Below, piece after piece: positions 60,288 to 64,000 of a stretch of 64,000 nucleotides of DNA (positions within the stretch are counted from its first letter, which is position 1; every line of letters starts with the position of its first letter). The notes beneath the pieces were generated by a model that worked only from the letters and a program-made list of their open reading frames with translations, ran no database searches and was not told the DNA's origin. This stretch comes from Aldehydirespirator sp965200005 (GTDB taxonomy: Bacteria; Actinomycetota; Acidimicrobiia; Acidimicrobiales; Aldehydirespiratoraceae). The stretch spans positions 1,860,001-1,924,000 of the forward strand of contig OZ241331.1 of the NCBI GenBank assembly GCA_965200005.1, read 5' to 3'. A program made the translations under genes and the position numbers.

Positions 60288-61613
60288 ATGAGTTCCTCAG
60301 ACACTTCTCAGACCACCTTGCGGTTCAGTCATGATGCGGCACAAGGCTGTGTCGAAGCCCACGGCGAGCGGTCACGTCAATCTGTCCAATCTGTCCCGGC
60401 TGTCGACAAGGTTGTGCTGGCCTACTCGGGAGGGCTTGACACCTCGATCATCTTGCGATGGTTGCAAGAGACTTACGACTGCACGGTGGTCACGTTTACC
60501 GCTGACATTGGCCAGCGCGACGAACTCGAACCTGCTCGCACAAAAGCCGAAGCCATGGGTGTTGCGCCCGACGACATCTACATCGAGGACTTACGTGAGG
60601 AGTTTGCACGCGACTTCGTGTTCCCGATGTTTAGAGCGAACACCATCTATGAGGGTGAGTACCTACTGGGAACGTCGATTGCCCGCCCCTTGATTGCAAA
60701 ACGCCTAGTCGAGATCGCTCAAGCAACAGGTGCCGACGCCATTAGTCATGGAGCGACCGGTAAGGGAAACGATCAGGTTCGCTTTGAACTTGGTGCGTAC
60801 GCTCTTGCCCCGGAGATCAAGGTGATCGCTCCCTGGCGTGAGTGGGATCTTGGTTCGCGTGAGTCGCTAATGGCATACGCCGATGTGCATGGCATTCCTA
60901 TTGAGCGCAAGCGCGGCAAGGAGTCACCATTTTCGATGGATGCCAACTTGCTGCACATCTCATATGAGGGTGGCCCGCTTGAAGATCCCTGGCTTGAACC
61001 ACCGACTGAGATGTGGCGCTGGTCGGTTAGCCCTGAGTTCGCTCCAGATGAAGCGACTTATGTGAGTCTGACATTTGCCGCGGGTGACATCGTCGCGGTT
61101 GACGATCAAGAGATGACTCCAGCGCAGGTGATTGAACTGCTCAACGAGATAGGTGGAGCACATGGCGTTGGCCGTATCGACATCGTCGAGAATCGATATG
61201 TCGGCATGAAGAGCCGCGGCGCTTATGAGACACCGGGCGGCACAATCATGTTGCGTGCTCACCGGGCGATTGAGTCCCTCACACTGGATCGCGAAGTGGC
61301 ACACCTAAAGGATGCGTTGATGCCGCGTTATGCCGAGTTGATCTATAACGGCTACTGGTGGAGTCCCGAGCGTGAGATGCTCCAGACTGCTATCGATCAC
61401 AGTCAACGTTTCGTGAACGGTGAAGTGCGGTTGCGGCTCTACAAGGGAAACGTTGATGTCGTGGGCCGACGTTCGGATGACTCGCTGTTCGACTATCGGG
61501 TCGTCACCTTCGAGGAGGACGAGGGTGCTTACGATCAATCCGATGCGACGGGTTTCATAGCCTTAAACGCCTTACGTTTACGCAATCTGGCTCGCAAACG
61601 CGCCAGCAACTAG
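60288..61613 (+). CDS. argG: Argininosuccinate synthase
   Basis: 441 residues. KVVLAYSGGLDTSIILRWLQ is the ATP P-loop (PP-motif); LLGTSIARPLIAKRL, HGATGKGNDQVRFE and PIERKRGKESPFSMD follow. About 40 residues precede the conserved start; no ATG/GTG/TTG lies closer to it except TTG 60318, so the extension seems real. It starts three bases after argR. Confidence 0.95.
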   Translation: MSSSDTSQTTLRFSHDAAQGCVEAHGERSRQSVQSVPAVDKVVLAYSGGLDTSIILRWLQETYDCTVVTFTADIGQRDELEPARTKAEAMGVAPDDIYIEDLREEFARDFVFPMFRANTIYEGEYLLGTSIARPLIAKRLVEIAQATGADAISHGATGKGNDQVRFELGAYALAPEIKVIAPWREWDLGSRESLMAYADVHGIPIERKRGKESPFSMDANLLHISYEGGPLEDPWLEPPTEMWRWSVSPEFAPDEATYVSLTFAAGDIVAVDDQEMTPAQVIELLNEIGGAHGVGRIDIVENRYVGMKSRGAYETPGGTIMLRAHRAIESLTLDREVAHLKDALMPRYAELIYNGYWWSPEREMLQTAIDHSQRFVNGEVRLRLYKGNVDVVGRRSDDSLFDYRVVTFEEDEGAYDQSDATGFIALNALRLRNLARKRASN

Positions 61614-61657
61614 CGGTTCCTGCTAACGGTCTCAGCCGCGTTCGGGAGGTCATTGTC

Positions 61658-63079
61658 GTGGATTCTGGGACAACGCTTTGGCATGGGCGGCTTGAAGGCG
61701 ATACTGCCGAGACGCTTCGCCGCCTCAACGACAGCTTGCGTTTTGACATCCGCATGTTCCGAGAAGACATTGCCGGGTCTCGTGCGCACGCGTCGATGTT
61801 GGCCTCGGTTGGGCTGCTCACGAGCGACGAGCGTGACGCCATTGTCGAGGCACTTGATGCTGTAGAGGATGAGATTTCAAGCGGCAAGTTCGTAGCAGCA
61901 CGGGACGATGAAGACATCCACACTGCGGTGGAACGTCGAGTTACCGAGATCACACCCGCGGGGGCAAAGCTTCACACCGGGCGTAGCCGCAACGATCAGG
62001 TTGCAACCGATTTGCGGATCTGGACCCGCCGAGCACTCGCCGAGACTGCTCAAGATGTGATGGCGCTTCAGCACACCTTGCTGAAGTGCGCGGAGGAGGC
62101 GGGGTCAGCCCTTGTGCCCGGTTATACCCACATGCAACAGGCACAGCCCGTGTTGCTGGCGCATCATCTGCTAGCTCACGGCTGGGCACTGACGCGCGAT
62201 GTAGACCGCTTGCTTGAGGCGCGCCGGCGCGCTGATGTGTCCCCACTGGGTGCTGCGGCTCTTGCTGGCTCGTCCCTGCCGCTAGATCCTCATCACTGCG
62301 CTTCCGAACTCGGCTTCTCGGCTGTCTTTGATAACAGCATCGACGCTGTTGCCGACCGCGATTTCGTGACAGATGCCCTCTATGCGCTCGCAACTTTGGG
62401 TGTGCATCTGAGCCGCTTAGGCGAGGAGTGGGTGTTGTGGGCTTCGAGTGAGTTTGGGTTCGTGGAGATCGACGACACTTTCGCCACGGGCTCCTCAATC
62501 ATGCCCCAGAAGAAGAACCCTGACATTGCAGAGCTGGCACGTGCCAAAGCAGGAAGGATCATAGGTCATCTCACGGGTCTGCTCGCCACACTCAAGGGAC
62601 TTCCGCTGGCCTATGCCAAGGATCTCCAGGAGGACAAAGAGCCGCTCTTTGATGCGGTTGACACCGCGCAACTCACTTTGGCCGCGTTGACCGGGCTGAT
62701 CGGCACGGCGAGGTTCCGCACGGAGCGCATGTTTAAGGAAGCATCATCTCCCTACGCAGCGGCCACGGATCTAGCAGAGTGGCTGGTTGCCCGCGGGATG
62801 CCGTTTCGCGAGGCGCATGCCGTAGTGGCACGACTCGTGAGACGCTCACTAGCTGGCGAGGGTGCTCTCGCCGCACTTGTTCGCGCAGACTCACAACTCG
62901 GACCGAGCGCTGCGAAACTCCTTGAGCCCCGAGCCTTTGCAGCCAGCCGCAACACTTACGGCGGCGGCGGCGCAGTAGCCGTAGCCGCACAGATCGTCAG
63001 GTTCCGTGAACGTCTCAACGAAGATGCAGTGCGCCTGTCGGGAGATCGGGGAGATCGGGACGGTCGCGGCGACACGTAG
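61658..63079 (+). CDS. argH: Argininosuccinate lyase
   Basis: 473 residues. Fumarase/aspartase superfamily: HTGRSRNDQVATDLRIWTRR, YTHMQQAQPVLLAHHLLAHG and the signature GSSIMPQKKNPD. It releases arginine and fumarate and completes the operon. GGGAGGTC precedes the GTG. The C-terminal tail is basic and short of known domains. Confidence 0.96.
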   Translation: MDSGTTLWHGRLEGDTAETLRRLNDSLRFDIRMFREDIAGSRAHASMLASVGLLTSDERDAIVEALDAVEDEISSGKFVAARDDEDIHTAVERRVTEITPAGAKLHTGRSRNDQVATDLRIWTRRALAETAQDVMALQHTLLKCAEEAGSALVPGYTHMQQAQPVLLAHHLLAHGWALTRDVDRLLEARRRADVSPLGAAALAGSSLPLDPHHCASELGFSAVFDNSIDAVADRDFVTDALYALATLGVHLSRLGEEWVLWASSEFGFVEIDDTFATGSSIMPQKKNPDIAELARAKAGRIIGHLTGLLATLKGLPLAYAKDLQEDKEPLFDAVDTAQLTLAALTGLIGTARFRTERMFKEASSPYAAATDLAEWLVARGMPFREAHAVVARLVRRSLAGEGALAALVRADSQLGPSAAKLLEPRAFAASRNTYGGGGAVAVAAQIVRFRERLNEDAVRLSGDRGDRDGRGDT

Positions 63080-63113
63080 CAGGCCAGCTGACTCTTCGGG
63101 CGTGAGTGGAAGC

Positions 63114-63701
63114 ATGACAGGCACACGGCTAGGTCGCGCCTTCTACGCAAGAGACGCGCTAGAGGTCACTCCAGCGTTGCTCAACAAGGTGATCGTGGCG
63201 CCTGATGGCCGAGCGGGCAGGATCGTTGAGACCGAGGCCTACAGGGGACGTGATGATCCTGGTAGCCACGGGTTCAAAGGTCAGACACCTCGTACCGCGA
63301 CCATGTTTGGGCCACCGGGACATCTGTATGTCTATTTCACATACGGGATGCACTGGTGCGCCAATGTGGTGACCGGCGAGGATGGTGTCTGTGCGGCGGT
63401 GCTCTTGCGGGCACTCACACCACTTCGGGGCGTCGATGACATGTATGCGGCGCGCGGCCCCGCCGCCCGCCGGGATCGCGACCTGTGCAGCGGGCCAGCC
63501 AAGCTCACCCAGGCGTTAGGGATCAACGGAAGTTTCGACGGAGCCGATCTAGTTGCAGCAGACCAGGGCGTGACCATCGTCGATGACGGGACACCACCAC
63601 CGCACAATCCTGTGCAGACCACCCGTGTCGGCCTGAGCCGGGGTACAGATTTGCCCTGGCGCTTCTACGTTGCCGACGTTGCAGACGTGTCGCGGCGATA
63701 G
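63114..63701 (+). CDS. 3-methyladenine DNA glycosylase (AAG/MPG type)
   Basis: 195 residues from the ATG at 63114. LGRAFYARDALEVTPALLNK, RIVETEAYRGRDDPGSHGFK (catalytic Glu), PPGHLYVYFTYGMHWCANVV and CSGPAKLTQALGI match the AAG fold. It excises alkylated bases. The longer frame to 63006 overlaps argH and is unlikely. Confidence 0.93.
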   Translation: MTGTRLGRAFYARDALEVTPALLNKVIVAPDGRAGRIVETEAYRGRDDPGSHGFKGQTPRTATMFGPPGHLYVYFTYGMHWCANVVTGEDGVCAAVLLRALTPLRGVDDMYAARGPAARRDRDLCSGPAKLTQALGINGSFDGADLVAADQGVTIVDDGTPPPHNPVQTTRVGLSRGTDLPWRFYVADVADVSRR

Positions 63702-63714
63702 CTCACCATGTGAC

Positions 63715-64000
63715 CTAGACATCACCTGGAACCCGGCAGGCGTCCATGTCGTTGAGGCGGGCAAAGCCATCCATCCGTTCTGTGTATGTGCTTCCCTCGG
63801 TCATGTCGAGCAGCAGGAAGCGTATTTCATTGTCTGGAGTGTCTTCGGTGGCTTCTTGCAGCCGCGCCGTGTGTCGATGGCGGTCACCCACGTAGGTTTC
63901 CCAATCCTGCAGCCAAGCCTGCACAAGCTCCATGTCGGATGGCCCATCCTCATCAATAGGCGCCTCGCCACTAGACACCTCGCCCTCGCTTGTCTCTTCA
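63715..64000 (-). CDS. C-terminal part of hypothetical protein, cut by window edge
   Basis: At least 94 residues; the frame is open to the right edge, so the GTG at 63978 may be internal. It is acidic with an aromatic segment (LVQAWLQDWETYVGDRHRHT), then IRFLLLDMTEGSTYTERMDG and RLNDMDACRVPGDV. This C-terminus resembles small membrane-anchored actinobacterial proteins of unknown role, whose anchor would lie beyond the edge. It converges on the glycosylase gene. Confidence 0.55.
   Translation of the reverse strand, partial: EETSEGEVSSGEAPIDEDGPSDMELVQAWLQDWETYVGDRHRHTARLQEATEDTPDNEIRFLLLDMTEGSTYTERMDGFARLNDMDACRVPGDV

Overview
The window is about 64 kb of a high-GC chromosome from an actinobacterium. 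The best guess is an uncultured or marine member of the Acidimicrobiia, but this is inferred and not proven. Support comes from an actinobacterial-type integration host factor (mIHF), a PriA without a Walker A motif, many GTG/TTG starts, ATGA/TGATG stop-start overlaps, and promoter-like TAnnnT hexamers placed 6-9 bases before start codons (leaderless style). No rRNA, tRNA, CRISPR array, IS element or prophage was recognised.

Region 1 (1-11100) is accessory and partly decayed. It has the 3' part of a dimethylglycine/sarcosine dehydrogenase-like gene; a VapBC-like pair whose toxin has a 1-nt deletion; and a minus-strand module of a thioredoxin-fused protein (3731-5179) with a UGSC-family selenoprotein (2919-3437) that needs an in-frame TGA read as selenocysteine. 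A flavin reductase and a gamma-carbonic-anhydrase-like protein lie divergently. Then come a DUF4268 pseudogene, a frameshifted DUF222/HNH gene, a methyltransferase and a MazEF pair. A racemase and a DUF917 gene (11144-13044) follow.

Region 2 (13068-27546) is a housekeeping run: hisS, aspS, rarA, DUF948, a small protein, alaS, ruvX, mltG, aroE, aroB, pepQ, efp, nusB and a GNAT acetyltransferase. Region 3 (27548-36747) is the pyrimidine operon pyrR-B-C-carA-carB-pyrD-pyrF, preceded by a PyrR-type RNA hairpin. carA is frameshifted by an exact 16-bp tandem duplication. Region 4 (36824-42536) holds mihF, gmk, rpoZ, coaBC, metK and priA. Region 5 (42607-47408, minus strand) holds a SpoU methyltransferase, hisG, a His-rich MoaB/MogA protein, rsmB, fmt and def. 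Region 6 (47434-54391) holds a frameshifted RsmC-like methyltransferase, a DUF1844 protein, infC with a probable AUA start, rpmI, rplT, a 23S-type methyltransferase, pheS and pheT. Region 7 (54405-63079) is the arginine operon argC-J-B-D-F-R-G-H behind two tandem ARG boxes overlapping the promoter. An alkyladenine DNA glycosylase and a cut-off hypothetical gene close the window.

The most notable item is the UGSC selenoprotein with a stem-loop just after its TGA. Several frame disruptions (vapC, DUF4268, DUF222, carA, RsmC-like) need read-level checking, since some may be assembly errors rather than biology.
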